From Luteolibacter rhizosphaerae (GTDB taxonomy: Bacteria > Verrucomicrobiota > Verrucomicrobiia > Verrucomicrobiales > Akkermansiaceae), in contig NZ_JAPDDR010000015.1 in NCBI RefSeq assembly GCF_025950095.1, positions 1 through 64,000 on the forward strand: a DNA stretch of 64,000 nt, in the 5' to 3' direction. A program made the translations under genes and the position numbers. The notes under the pieces were generated by a model that was not told the DNA's origin, ran no database searches, and worked only from the letters and a program-made list of their open reading frames with translations. Numbering within the stretch: the stretch's first letter is position 1; every line of letters begins with the position of its first letter. Below, one piece after another: positions 25,932 through 33,600 of this stretch.

Positions 25932-27035
25932 ATGCTAGATCTCGTCCACGGTGAACCAAGTTGGTGTCTATCCCACGACCGGGTTAGGCTCTGGGTTACG
26001 CAGCTCGGAGGTCACTTGGCACCGGTGGAATTTACTCTCGGAGAACGTGTTGTCTCGCCTTATGCCTTGGCTCCCTGGCTTCCGGGAGAGATCGAGGATT
26101 CCATGCCGGTGCTACTGAAGGTGCTGCGCGGCGACTTTCTTTGCTTTCCCTTCGGGCCGCAGGAAAAGGCTCCGCCACACGGTGCCTCGGCAAATGCCAC
26201 GTGGAAGATCGTAGCGGGCGGCGACAACCTCCTCCACCTCGGGCTGGACGATCCCGACTCGGGCGCGTGGGTCGAAAAGCTCCTCACCCTCCGCGACGGC
26301 GAGTCCGCGATCTACTGCGAGCATCGTATCTCGGGTGCGGCCGGTCGCTACAGTTACGGGAATCATCCCGTGATCGACTTCACCAGCATGCCCGAAGGCT
26401 CAGCGAGGGTGAGCGTGTCCCCCTTCCGCTTTGGGATGGTTTATCCGGGATTCTTCGCGAATCCGGTCAACCGCGAGTATGGCATCTTGAAGCAAGGCGC
26501 CCGCTTCACCGATCTCCGCGAGGTGCCGCTGGCGACCGGTGAGAATGCGGATTTGACGGCCTATCCCGCGAGGCAGGGATTCGAAGATCTGGTGATGATG
26601 GTCAATGAGCCTGCCACGCTGGAGCAGCCCTTCGCATGGTCGGCTGCGGTAATGGATGGCTACCTCTGGTTCTCCCTCAAGAACGCCGCGGATTTTCCTT
26701 CGACGATCCTGTGGATTTCCAATGGCGGAAGACACAGTGCCCCATGGAACGGCCGCCATCTCGGCAGGATGGGCATCGAGGAAGTCTGCTCCTTCTTCGC
26801 CGATTCCGTGGACATCTCGCGCCAAGATCCGCTCGCCGCGGACGGCGTGCCGACCACCCGCGAGTTCCGCAAGGACGAGACCGTCTCGCTGCGTCTCGTG
26901 CAAGCGGTCGCCGCCGTGCCGGAAAAGTTCGGCCGCGTGACTTCCATCGTTCCCGCCGGTCCCGGCAAGGTCGTGATCACCGGTGAATCCGGCGCAACCG
27001 TCGAGTCGGCCGTCGACTGGAATTTCGTTCTCTAA
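25932..27035 (+). CDS. Aldose-1-epimerase-like carbohydrate protein
   Basis: The 367-residue cytosolic protein has the beta-sandwich look of the galactose mutarotase superfamily (WVTQLGGHLAPVEFTLGER at the N terminus; RYSYGNHPVIDFTSMPEG; a later WNGRHLGRMGIEEV), though the classic catalytic residues cannot be assigned with confidence. It would interconvert sugar anomers or bind a modified sugar. It is the first gene of an operon whose next member starts 63 bp downstream. No signal peptide is visible. Confidence 0.65.
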   Translation: MLDLVHGEPSWCLSHDRVRLWVTQLGGHLAPVEFTLGERVVSPYALAPWLPGEIEDSMPVLLKVLRGDFLCFPFGPQEKAPPHGASANATWKIVAGGDNLLHLGLDDPDSGAWVEKLLTLRDGESAIYCEHRISGAAGRYSYGNHPVIDFTSMPEGSARVSVSPFRFGMVYPGFFANPVNREYGILKQGARFTDLREVPLATGENADLTAYPARQGFEDLVMMVNEPATLEQPFAWSAAVMDGYLWFSLKNAADFPSTILWISNGGRHSAPWNGRHLGRMGIEEVCSFFADSVDISRQDPLAADGVPTTREFRKDETVSLRLVQAVAAVPEKFGRVTSIVPAGPGKVVITGESGATVESAVDWNFVL

Positions 27036-27098
27036 CATCAAGGCATCCGCAAACAGGACTTTGAGTCACCTAGCACCCAACATCTACAACCCAAGATC

Positions 27099-28100
27099 AT
27101 GAAACTTCACAATGCCATGTGGCCCGGCCTGGTCGGGAAGGAACCCGGCACCTACCATCCGCCGATCTCGCTCGAGCGCATGCTCGAAATGACCGCCGCC
27201 GCCTCCGTCAATGGCCGCAAATACGACGGTGTGGACCTGTTCCTGTTTCACCCGCACACCGACCCCGACGCTTCCGACGACGCGATCAAGGCAATGGCCG
27301 ACAAGATCGCGGCGCACGGCTTGAAGGTGGGCTCGCTGGTGGCCCCGGTCTGGCCGGGCACGGTCGGCGGACCGGCTTTCGGCTCGGCTGATGATCGCAA
27401 GAACTTCGTTCTCGCCGTCGAGAAGGCCTGCCGCATCGCCGACATCCTCAAGGCACATGGCGTGCGTGAGTATGGACTGATCCGCATCGACTCCGCCGGT
27501 GGCGTGCACGATTGGGCAGAGGATCCCGCGGGCAATACCAAGAAGATCGCCGAGACCTGGCGTGAAGCCGGCAAGGTCGCCGCCCAACACGGCGAGCGCC
27601 TCGCTGCGGAAGGTGAGATCTGCTGGGGTGGCATGCACTCGTGGAAGGCGATGATCGACACGCTGGAAGCGACCGGCATGCCGGAGACCGTTGGCTTCCA
27701 GGCTGACCTCGCCCACACCTACCTCTACCTCATGGGCTACAATGCTCCCGAGGCGGCCCTCCTCAAGGAAGGCTACACCGACGAGGAGTTCTGGCCTGCC
27801 TACAAGACGCTGACCGATGCGCTGCGCCCGTGGACCATCGACTTCCACGTCGCACAGAACGATGGCTCGGTCCACGGAACCGGCAGCCACGACAAGACCG
27901 GCCGCCACTGCCGTGCCGATGACCCGAATGGCAAGCTGGACATCGTCAAGTGCTCCACCTTCTGGCTGCAAGGCGCTGCCGATCGCGGCATGAAGCACAT
28001 CTGTTGGGACGGTTGCATGTTCTCCAACGACATCCTTGAGGACGCCCGCACCTGGGAGACCATCCTCGGCAAGATGATCGAAGTCGACAAAGCGCTCTGA
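27099..28100 (+). CDS. TIM-barrel sugar phosphate isomerase/epimerase family protein
   Basis: The 333-residue protein begins [15 protein letters not shown] and carries a barrel with [51 protein letters not shown] and HICWDGCMF, where the His, Asp and Glu residues look like metal ligands of the xylose-isomerase-like superfamily. The substrate is not known. It lies in a tight operon: 63 bp behind the mutarotase-like gene and 43 bp before the cupin-like gene. It differs clearly from the other TIM-barrel gene at 24976, so the two probably act on different intermediates. Confidence 0.8.
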   Translation: MKLHNAMWPGLVGKEPGTYHPPISLERMLEMTAAASVNGRKYDGVDLFLFHPHTDPDASDDAIKAMADKIAAHGLKVGSLVAPVWPGTVGGPAFGSADDRKNFVLAVEKACRIADILKAHGVREYGLIRIDSAGGVHDWAEDPAGNTKKIAETWREAGKVAAQHGERLAAEGEICWGGMHSWKAMIDTLEATGMPETVGFQADLAHTYLYLMGYNAPEAALLKEGYTDEEFWPAYKTLTDALRPWTIDFHVAQNDGSVHGTGSHDKTGRHCRADDPNGKLDIVKCSTFWLQGAADRGMKHICWDGCMFSNDILEDARTWETILGKMIEVDKAL

Positions 28101-28143
28101 AGCGGCGGCCACTCCATTCTCCATTATTCAGGACCCATCTACC

Positions 28144-29454
28144 ATGGCTGCCCCGACTTCAATTCTTGCGGAGAAACTGCATGAATATCCTAATCACGAT
28201 GTCATCGACGGAGGATCGGATTCGATTCTCGATGACTGCCTCAATCAGAACGACGGGGTGCTGCAGCTTCTGCACCGCTACGCCGGCCGGACATTCTGCT
28301 CGCCGGGCAAACGCCTTCGCCTGGATGAGAAATCCTACTATCCGGACTACATGGGCGGAACCGGCCTCGATGAAGTCTGGATGTGCTGCACCGTGCCCAT
28401 TGTGACCGGCGTCATCGATACCCGCACGGGGAAGGCGCCGTTCCGTGAAGGAGAAGCCCACGTTCTCACTCCGGGCGGGCAAGTCATCTCGCTTCAGGAT
28501 CTGATCGAGGCCAATCCTGAAGCCGTCATGGGAGAAAAGCTGGTGGCGGTTTCCCAATCCCTGTTCGGCAGGGTCACCTGGCCGATCGTGTCCAAGAAGT
28601 TCGACAACCTGAACCCCATTCCCCATCACCTTCACTGGTCGAAGTGGGAGGTTTACGACATCAATTCCTTCGATAACCCCGGAGTCAGCCCGTCGCACTA
28701 CCACACCACGGCCATGGGGCTGTATCCGTTCGTCACCAAGGACCAGTTTCTTGCCTGCATGCAGCGTTGGGGGCAGGGCGAATACAACGGGGTGCGGCAC
28801 TTGTCGTCGCACACGATGATGAAACTGGATGACGGCTTCGTGATGCCGAATGGCGTGCTGCACTCGCCGACGGACCTTTGCACGCACGAGCTTCACGTCA
28901 CGATGGACGAGCATTTCCTGGCCGAGGACCTGACGCTTGACGGAAAGATCGGAGCGGCCGATGCGTTCTACGCCTGCCGGGAAGAGGACTATCCGAAAGA
29001 CCGGCATGAAGACTGGGAATACCTGGTGGACAAGTTCGACTTCGAGGCGAACCAGGATCCCGACTTTGTTCAGAAGAATTCGCGTCCGGCCATCACCGCC
29101 AAGGAATTTTCCGGCGACGGAGTGAACGCACAGTGGATTGTTTACGGTGATTTCCTCGGCGACCAGAAGTGCTCCATTCTCCGGCTGACCCTTGAGCCCG
29201 GAGCTAGGACGAGTTTCCGCCCGGAAAGCCCCGCTCTATTCCACACGAACGGCGGACGCGGCCGGGTCGGAAAACTCGAAGTGCGCTATCACCAGGACAT
29301 GAAGCTCGGCGATATCTATCCCGAGATCGGATTCATCACCCAGGCCGCGCTGAATCGCGGTGGTGTGGAAATCGAGAACATGGGAGATGAACCGCTCGTG
29401 CTGACCTTCGACTTCCCGCAACACGCGCATTCCCAAACACCCGGCGCCGCATGA
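28144..29454 (+). CDS. Cupin-like protein of unknown function in the sugar operon
   Basis: The 436-residue protein is not one I recognise. Features seen are paired histidines HYHTTAMGLYPF (about 181-192) and THELHVTMDEHF (about 248-259), suggesting a metal-binding cupin, and a second beta-rich domain from about 330 to the end (ILRLTLEPGARTSFRPESPA). There is no signal peptide. It may be an isomerase or lyase on a sugar intermediate; its neighbours (TIM-barrel isomerase before, Gfo/Idh/MocA dehydrogenase after) support a carbohydrate role. By eye its codon choice looks more mixed than its neighbours, possibly a sign of separate acquisition. Confidence 0.6.
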   Translation: MAAPTSILAEKLHEYPNHDVIDGGSDSILDDCLNQNDGVLQLLHRYAGRTFCSPGKRLRLDEKSYYPDYMGGTGLDEVWMCCTVPIVTGVIDTRTGKAPFREGEAHVLTPGGQVISLQDLIEANPEAVMGEKLVAVSQSLFGRVTWPIVSKKFDNLNPIPHHLHWSKWEVYDINSFDNPGVSPSHYHTTAMGLYPFVTKDQFLACMQRWGQGEYNGVRHLSSHTMMKLDDGFVMPNGVLHSPTDLCTHELHVTMDEHFLAEDLTLDGKIGAADAFYACREEDYPKDRHEDWEYLVDKFDFEANQDPDFVQKNSRPAITAKEFSGDGVNAQWIVYGDFLGDQKCSILRLTLEPGARTSFRPESPALFHTNGGRGRVGKLEVRYHQDMKLGDIYPEIGFITQAALNRGGVEIENMGDEPLVLTFDFPQHAHSQTPGAA

Positions 29455-29502
29455 CGCCGTTTTGAATCAAACATCAACCCAAGACGCACCCTCTTCCCCA
29501 TC

Positions 29503-30651
29503 ATGAAAAAGGAAATCCGCATCGGCCTCATCGGCTACGGCTTCATGGGCCGTACCCATTCGAACGCCTATTCCCAACTCTCGCACTTCTTCGACACCAC
29601 GCACGTCCCTGTCCGCCAGGCCGTCTGCGGTCGGGACGAGGCCAAAGTGAAGGCCTTCGCCGAAAAGTGGGGCTACGCGTCCTACGAGACCGACTGGCGC
29701 AAGCTGGTCGCCCGCGAGGACATCGATGCTGTCGACATCTGCACCCCGAACGACTCGCATGCCGAGATCGCGCTCGAGTGCATCAAGCATGGCAAGATGA
29801 TCCTCTGCGAAAAGCCGCTCGCGCTGAACGGCACGCAAGGCGAGGAGATGGTCAAGGCCGTCGAAGCCTCCGGCCTGCCGAACCTCGTCTGGTACAACTA
29901 CCGCTTCCTGCCCGCCGTCACCCTCGCGAAAAACATCGTCGATGCCGGCGAACTCGGCCGGGTCTTCCACTACCGCGCGAACTTCCTGCAGGACTGGACG
30001 ATCTCCGAAGAGTTGCCGCAAGGCGGTGCCGGCCTCTGGCGTCTCGATGCCGCAGCGGCAGGTTCCGGCGTGACCGGCGACCTGTTGGCTCACTGCATCG
30101 ACACCGCGCGCTGGATCAACGGTGACATCGTCTCAGTTTCCGCGATGACGGAAACCTTCATCAAGGAGCGCGTGCACACCGCCACCGGTGAGAAGCACCC
30201 AGTCACCATCGACGATGCCTGCGCCTTCCTCGCCCGCTTCGAAAACGGCTCGCTGGCGATCTTCGAGAGCACCCGCTACGCCCGTGGCCACAAGGCGCTC
30301 TACACCTTCGAGATTAACGGCGAGAAGAAGTCGCTGGCGTGGGATCTTCACGATCTCAACTACCTGTCCTACTTCGATCACGGCGTCCCCGGCGATCGTC
30401 GCGGCTGGACCAATATCCACACCACGGACGGGGATCATCCCTACTCCGGCAACTGGTGGGTGCCCGGCCTCTGCCTCGGCTACGAGCACTCCTTCACCCA
30501 CGAACTGGCCGAGTTTTTCAAGGACCTCGACAGCCCGCAGAAGGAGAAGCGCTACCCCGACTTCCGCCACGCCCTCGGCACGCAGTATGTCTGCGATGCC
30601 GTGCTTGAGTCCGCGAAGACCAAGCAGTGGGTGGATGTGAAGAAGGCTTGA
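29503..30651 (+). CDS. Gfo/Idh/MocA-family NAD(P)-dependent oxidoreductase
   Basis: The 382-residue protein opens with the Rossmann motif [19 protein letters not shown]. It contains the family's EKPLALNG segment (catalytic Lys in ILCEKPLA) and the [16 protein letters not shown] region with the active-site histidine/aspartate. Members oxidise or reduce sugars, including formation of 3-keto-glycosides. It closes the four-gene plus-strand operon and is followed by a terminator at 30669-30710. No Tat or Sec signal is present, so it acts in the cytosol. Confidence 0.92.
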   Translation: MKKEIRIGLIGYGFMGRTHSNAYSQLSHFFDTTHVPVRQAVCGRDEAKVKAFAEKWGYASYETDWRKLVAREDIDAVDICTPNDSHAEIALECIKHGKMILCEKPLALNGTQGEEMVKAVEASGLPNLVWYNYRFLPAVTLAKNIVDAGELGRVFHYRANFLQDWTISEELPQGGAGLWRLDAAAAGSGVTGDLLAHCIDTARWINGDIVSVSAMTETFIKERVHTATGEKHPVTIDDACAFLARFENGSLAIFESTRYARGHKALYTFEINGEKKSLAWDLHDLNYLSYFDHGVPGDRRGWTNIHTTDGDHPYSGNWWVPGLCLGYEHSFTHELAEFFKDLDSPQKEKRYPDFRHALGTQYVCDAVLESAKTKQWVDVKKA

Positions 30652-30668
30652 TCCGATTTGTTAGAAGC

Positions 30669-30710
30669 CCGCCGGGTTCCGTTTGCAGCGGGATCCGGCG
30701 GTTTTGTTTT
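30669..30710 (+). terminator. Intrinsic terminator after the sugar operon
   Basis: CCGCCGG (30669-30675) pairs with CCGGCGG (30695-30701) around an imperfect inner stem, followed by TTTTGTTTT. Confidence 0.75.
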
Positions 30711-30715
30711 CGAGC

Positions 30716-31792
30716 CTATGGCTTGAGCGTCCGCTTGAAGATCCGCTCCTTGCTGCCCTTTTCGGTGATCTGGGTCCACCTCTCGTCAAACTCGTAGACG
30801 ACGGGCTCCCCGCCGTTCCATCGGGCATTGAACTTGTTGTTCCCGTCAGGCGCCCACTCGCCGATCATGCGGCCCTTGGTCACGACGCCGCCGACCGCGA
30901 AGACGATATCCTCGCGACCATTGCGCCAGCGGGTGCCGGTAACCCAGAGTTGGAGTTCCTCGGCATCTTGAGGGCCGGCGAAGGCTTCATAGATCGCCGC
31001 GCTGTTCTCGCCCCAGCCGCGCTCGCGGGTCTTGCCGTTCTTCTCGAAGGTGACCTGGAGGTGCTTGTTCCAGCCGGGATTCGGGTCCGCTCCCATGGAT
31101 CCGGGATTTGACCAGAAGTCGCTCTTGTTGGCGATGTAGGAGCGAACCTTGTCGGTGACCTCGATGCTCTTGTCCCAGGTTCCGTACGTGGCTTTCACGA
31201 TTCTCACGGAGGAGGGGGGCATCGCTCCGGGAACCAGAGGAGTCGATTTTTTGAGAGCGATCAAAGGTGCCTGCATCACTTGAGCGAGATGTCGGGCGGC
31301 GGCTGTTGCTTGGTCCTCTACCGCCACCGAGTCCTCTAGCTCATCCCGTTTCCCCAGATCGGCTGCCATCTTCGTGAGTTGGTCCACGTAGGCCTTCTCG
31401 GCTTTGTGCACGAATGGCTGGATCTGCTGTGCCAGCTTCTGCTGCTGTACCAGATAGATCTTTTCGGCTTTGGCGAGATCGGGATGAAGGGCCTCGCCAT
31501 CCGCGATTCCCGATTCCGCCAACTCCTGTAGCGAGGCTTCAGCAACCCCTACTAGGTCTGCCTTTCCGGCGGCCTGGGCTTGGTCGCGGATCTTGGCGAG
31601 CGTGGCTTGATACTTCTCCTCCAGTTCGACCAAGGGCTCCTTTGCCTTGAGCACTGCCTCGTCGCGCAGGTTGCGGAGATGCTCGATCTCGATGGCGGTG
31701 GAAGGGGAGAGCCGGGTTTCCTGAGCCGGGGCTCTCACCCCTGTCAGCCAGAGCGAGCAAGCTAGGATCGGAATGGCATGGCGAAGCTTCAT
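30716..31792 (-). CDS. Secreted coiled-coil protein of unknown function
   Basis: The 358-residue protein has a signal peptide (KLRHAIPILACSLWLTGV...AQ) and a helical coiled-coil region (about 30-170, rich in Lys, Glu and Ala). A C-terminal globular region (about 185-358) contains WDKSIEVTDKVRSY and ELQLWVTGTRWRNGREDIV. The C-terminal portion looks beta-rich and might bind carbohydrate. The arrangement of signal peptide, EEKYQATLAKIRDQA-type helix and globular end is frequent in Verrucomicrobia and Planctomycetes secretomes but has no assigned function. It stands alone, downstream of a PhyH-type gene on the same strand. Confidence 0.7.
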   Translation of the reverse strand: MKLRHAIPILACSLWLTGVRAPAQETRLSPSTAIEIEHLRNLRDEAVLKAKEPLVELEEKYQATLAKIRDQAQAAGKADLVGVAEASLQELAESGIADGEALHPDLAKAEKIYLVQQQKLAQQIQPFVHKAEKAYVDQLTKMAADLGKRDELEDSVAVEDQATAAARHLAQVMQAPLIALKKSTPLVPGAMPPSSVRIVKATYGTWDKSIEVTDKVRSYIANKSDFWSNPGSMGADPNPGWNKHLQVTFEKNGKTRERGWGENSAAIYEAFAGPQDAEELQLWVTGTRWRNGREDIVFAVGGVVTKGRMIGEWAPDGNNKFNARWNGGEPVVYEFDERWTQITEKGSKERIFKRTLKP

Positions 31793-31898
31793 CGGTATCG
31801 TCCGCGTAGATAGGGGGCGGACGAGAGCAGTTATCAGAAACCAAGCCGAGTCTTCAAGCTTCCGCTTCCCGGGTTACGCGATCATCGGGGTTTGCCCC

Positions 31899-32570
31899 TC
31901 ACCGGACCGAGCGATGCCATGGTTCTTCCGCACGACCTGCGCCATGATAGACGAGGTGTAGAACACGCCGATGACCGGGCTCAGTCGCCTGGGACGATGC
32001 ATGGAGTAGCAGCGGACGCATGAGGATGACCTCTCCTTGCTCGGCAAGCGCAGCATACTCGCCATGAGTCGATGCAAAAGCTCCGCACTCCTGAGAGGGG
32101 ATGAAACCATGATGATGGCTCCCCGGGCAGACCCGCAGGGGGCCATTGTTGGGTCCACAGGGGTCCAGATGGAGTCGCACTGCCAGCAGCTCTTCTAGTA
32201 TCCGGAGCGGCGGGCGCGCGTAGTCGACCCCGCCCTTCCTTACCGGCAGGTCATAGCCGGGCGCAGTCACCGGCCGCGCGAACGGGAACATGAGGTCCTG
32301 ATGCCATGCCACCTTCCAATTCGTTCCGGGCGTCTTGTCGAAGGCAATGGCTTGGATCGCCACGGCATCACCGCTGATAAGTCCTTGCACGGTGAGCTCG
32401 ACCTTGAGTTGCTTGGCCATCGCCGCGACCGGAGGCAGATCGAGCAGGCAGCGTGTGCCTGCCAAGCCCTCGGCAAAGAGAGTGGCCCGGAGCTCCGCTT
32501 GGAGCTCCGGCGAGATACCGGTCGACACCCGCGTCCATCCTTCGTTCGCGAGCTCTTGGATCGGACTCAC
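31899..32570 (-). CDS. PhyH-type Fe(II)/2-oxoglutarate dioxygenase
   Basis: The 223-residue protein starts at a GTG (32570) whose GTGA overlaps the stop of the preceding oxidoreductase gene, a translationally coupled pair. It shows the phytanoyl-CoA dioxygenase pattern: HxD metal ligands in VAWHQDLMFPF, a gap, then PGSHHHGFIP and the distal His/Arg region LLLHASSQATEPGHRRVLHL. These enzymes hydroxylate small molecules using 2-oxoglutarate and O2. The substrate is unknown. It is the last gene of the sulfatase operon. Confidence 0.83.
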   Translation of the reverse strand: MSPIQELANEGWTRVSTGISPELQAELRATLFAEGLAGTRCLLDLPPVAAMAKQLKVELTVQGLISGDAVAIQAIAFDKTPGTNWKVAWHQDLMFPFARPVTAPGYDLPVRKGGVDYARPPLRILEELLAVRLHLDPCGPNNGPLRVCPGSHHHGFIPSQECGAFASTHGEYAALAEQGEVILMRPLLLHASSQATEPGHRRVLHLVYHGAGRAEEPWHRSVR

Positions 32571-33592
32571 CACGCGACTTCGAGCACTTGCTTGCCGATC
32601 ATGCGGCCCGCCTCTTGCTCGCGATGCGCGGCGGCGAGGGTCTCCGGAGAAAGCGTGCCGCCATGGCTGGTGATGGTGCTGCGGATCCGCCCGGCATCCA
32701 CCAGCGTGGCTACTTCCTTGAGCAGTTCGTGTTGCTCGATCATGTCGGGCGTCTGGAACATGGAGCGGGTGAACATGAACTCCCAGATGAAGGCGGCGCT
32801 CTTGCTTTTCAGGAGGCCGATGTCCGGCACCTCGGGAGATTCGACGATCGCGGTGATCTTGCCTTGCGGCACGATGGCCTCCGCCATGGCCTTCCAATGA
32901 GCCGTCGTGTCGCCGAAGCACGCGATGTAGTCCACGTGCTTGAAGCCGATCTTGCCGAGTTCGGCCGGCCAATCACCCGAATGATTGATCACGTGATGGG
33001 CGCCCATCTTGTGGCACCAGGCTACGGTCTCCGGGCGTGAGGCCGTCGCGATGATGGTGAAGCCGGTTAGCACCGCCGCGAGCTGGATGCCGATTGATCC
33101 GACCCCGCCGGCTCCGCTCAGGATAAGCAAGGTCTTGCCCTTACCTTCGTCGAGATCACCGGGGGTGAGTCCGAGACGATCGAAAAGGCACTCCCATGCA
33201 GTGATCGCGGTGAGAGGCAGCGCAGCCGCTTCGGGGAAGCCGAGGCTCTCGGGCTTCTTGGCCACGATGCGTTCGTCCACCAGTTGGAGCTCGGCATTCG
33301 ATCCGGGTCGGGTGATGTCCCCGGCGTAGAAGACTTCGTCACCGGGACGGAAGAGAGTCACCTCGCTGCCGACGGCTTCCACGATGCCAGCCCCGTCGTA
33401 GCCGAGGATCTTGGGCTCGGAATCACCTTCGATTCGGGAGCGGCGGACCTTGTAGTCCACGGGGTTGATGCCGATGGCCTTCACCCGGATCACGAGGTCG
33501 CGCGGGCCGGGCTGGGGATCGGGAAGATCGAGGGTGACGAAGCAGGAGGGGTCCTCAAGGGGCAGCTTCCGGGTAGTGGCGACGGCTTTCAT
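32567..33592 (-). CDS. MDR-family NADPH oxidoreductase (zinc-type alcohol dehydrogenase-like)
   Basis: The 341-residue protein has the medium-chain dehydrogenase layout: a GroES-like N-terminal domain (GINPVDYKVRRSRIEGD, LGYDGAGIVEAVGS) and a Rossmann domain with GAGGVGSIGIQLA. The structural-zinc cysteine cluster is missing, as in quinone oxidoreductase and YogA-like members, so it is likely a zinc-free NADPH reductase. It sits 8 bp after the sulfatase stop and its own stop overlaps the PhyH gene by 4 bp. The three genes probably form one transcript. Confidence 0.9.
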   Translation of the reverse strand: MKAVATTRKLPLEDPSCFVTLDLPDPQPGPRDLVIRVKAIGINPVDYKVRRSRIEGDSEPKILGYDGAGIVEAVGSEVTLFRPGDEVFYAGDITRPGSNAELQLVDERIVAKKPESLGFPEAAALPLTAITAWECLFDRLGLTPGDLDEGKGKTLLILSGAGGVGSIGIQLAAVLTGFTIIATASRPETVAWCHKMGAHHVINHSGDWPAELGKIGFKHVDYIACFGDTTAHWKAMAEAIVPQGKITAIVESPEVPDIGLLKSKSAAFIWEFMFTRSMFQTPDMIEQHELLKEVATLVDAGRIRSTITSHGGTLSPETLAAAHREQEAGRMIGKQVLEVAW

Positions 33593-33600
33593 GGTCGTGT

